Assembly: GCA_029252195.1 (NCBI GenBank)
Contig: JAQXBV010000128.1
Location: 1-49,953, forward strand
Direction of reading: 5' to 3'
Source of the DNA: Yoonia sp.
GTDB taxonomy: Bacteria > Pseudomonadota > Alphaproteobacteria > Rhodobacterales > Rhodobacteraceae
Length of the DNA: 49,953 nucleotides
In this document: positions 49,873 to 49,953 of the stretch, in pieces
Numbering within the stretch: the stretch's first letter is position 1
Layout: each line of letters starts with the position of its first letter
Notes under the pieces: generated by a model
The model's input: only the letters and a program-made list of their open reading frames with translations
What the model was told of the DNA's origin: nothing
The model's database searches: none
Translations under genes and position numbers: made by a program

Positions 49873-49909
49873 TTTCGTACCAAATTAACCCGAAATTTCG
49901 TACCAAATT
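49873..49909. repeat. 14-bp direct repeat downstream of tRNA-Leu
   Basis: TTTCGTACCAAATT occurs at 49873-49886 and 49896-49909, spaced by 23 bases, in an A+T-rich stretch just after the tRNA. Repeats of this kind next to tRNA genes can be integrase arm sites or attachment-site remnants. No integrase is seen before the window ends at 49953, so this is only suggestive. Confidence 0.5.
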
Positions 49910-49953
49910 GGCGAGCATCAATGAAGTGCATTTAACACTCTCGACCAAATCTC

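Noticed and set aside
1-49953. CRISPR arrays, insertion sequences, rRNA operons, riboswitches
   Set aside because: No regularly spaced repeats, no transposase frames, no rRNA sequence and no riboswitch core that I could recognise were found.

Overview
The window looks like a chromosomal segment of an alphaproteobacterium of the Rhodobacteraceae (Roseobacter-type). The support is moderate G+C with Rhodobacter-like codon use, a PetP/PetR regulator pair, the order HDAC-like gene - xseB - ispA - dxs, a Hint-domain protein with the N-terminus typical of this family, a NavSp-type sodium channel, and a GCCTCCGGCGGGGATATTT intergenic repeat common in these genomes. Genus cannot be fixed from the sequence. 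Nothing here looks like an insertion sequence, prophage or CRISPR array.

Layout. 1-1550 (minus): a truncated Gfo/Idh/MocA oxidoreductase and a ThuA-like gene broken by a one-base frameshift. 1660-2196 (plus): idi. 2189-6363 (minus): a ynjF-ynjB-ynjC-ynjD cluster (CDP-alcohol phosphotransferase plus ABC importer). 6464-8470 (minus): a HyuA-type hydantoinase/oxoprolinase behind a terminator. 8642-15028 (minus): an eight-step catabolic/transport operon (beta-ureidopropionase, tiny lipoprotein, dihydropyrimidinase, ABC ATPase, two permeases, binding protein), divergent from a RutR-like TetR regulator (15241-15840) with a near-consensus RutR box between them. The reductive first step, preT-preA, lies at 17798-20402 (minus) beyond a kup potassium transporter. 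Together these form a complete reductive pyrimidine degradation and uptake set.

20528-26498: a sugar 1-dehydrogenase diverges from a plus-strand CoA-dependent catabolic operon (class II aldolase, acyl-CoA dehydrogenase, ADP-forming acyl-CoA ligase, CaiD-like crotonase) of unknown substrate, interrupted by a 181-bp element with 34-bp terminal inverted repeats. 26537-28230: a YeeZ-like SDR protein and a voltage-gated sodium channel. 28234-32151 (minus): HDAC-like - xseB - ispA - dxs. With idi this gives part of isoprenoid synthesis.

32184-40091 mixes ordinary genes (petP-petR, ilvE, EamA transporter, queG, GST, mtgA) with an unusual density of decaying ones: a secreted protein in three frames, a small membrane protein with an in-frame stop, a transporter tail remnant and a Hint protein with a nonsense codon. 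40235-47616 (minus): a glutamate synthase operon in which gltD and gltB are separated by two paralogous, uncharacterised secreted proteins. Near-identical 15-bp palindromes lie upstream of gltD and upstream of the first secreted gene. 47774-49561: uppP and an NDUFA9-like gene. 49734-49819: tRNA-Leu(CAG), followed by A+T-rich sequence with a 14-bp direct repeat, a possible island boundary.

The strongest candidates for something undescribed are the gltD-secreted pair-gltB operon with its palindromes and the 49-residue lipoprotein embedded in the pyrimidine operon.
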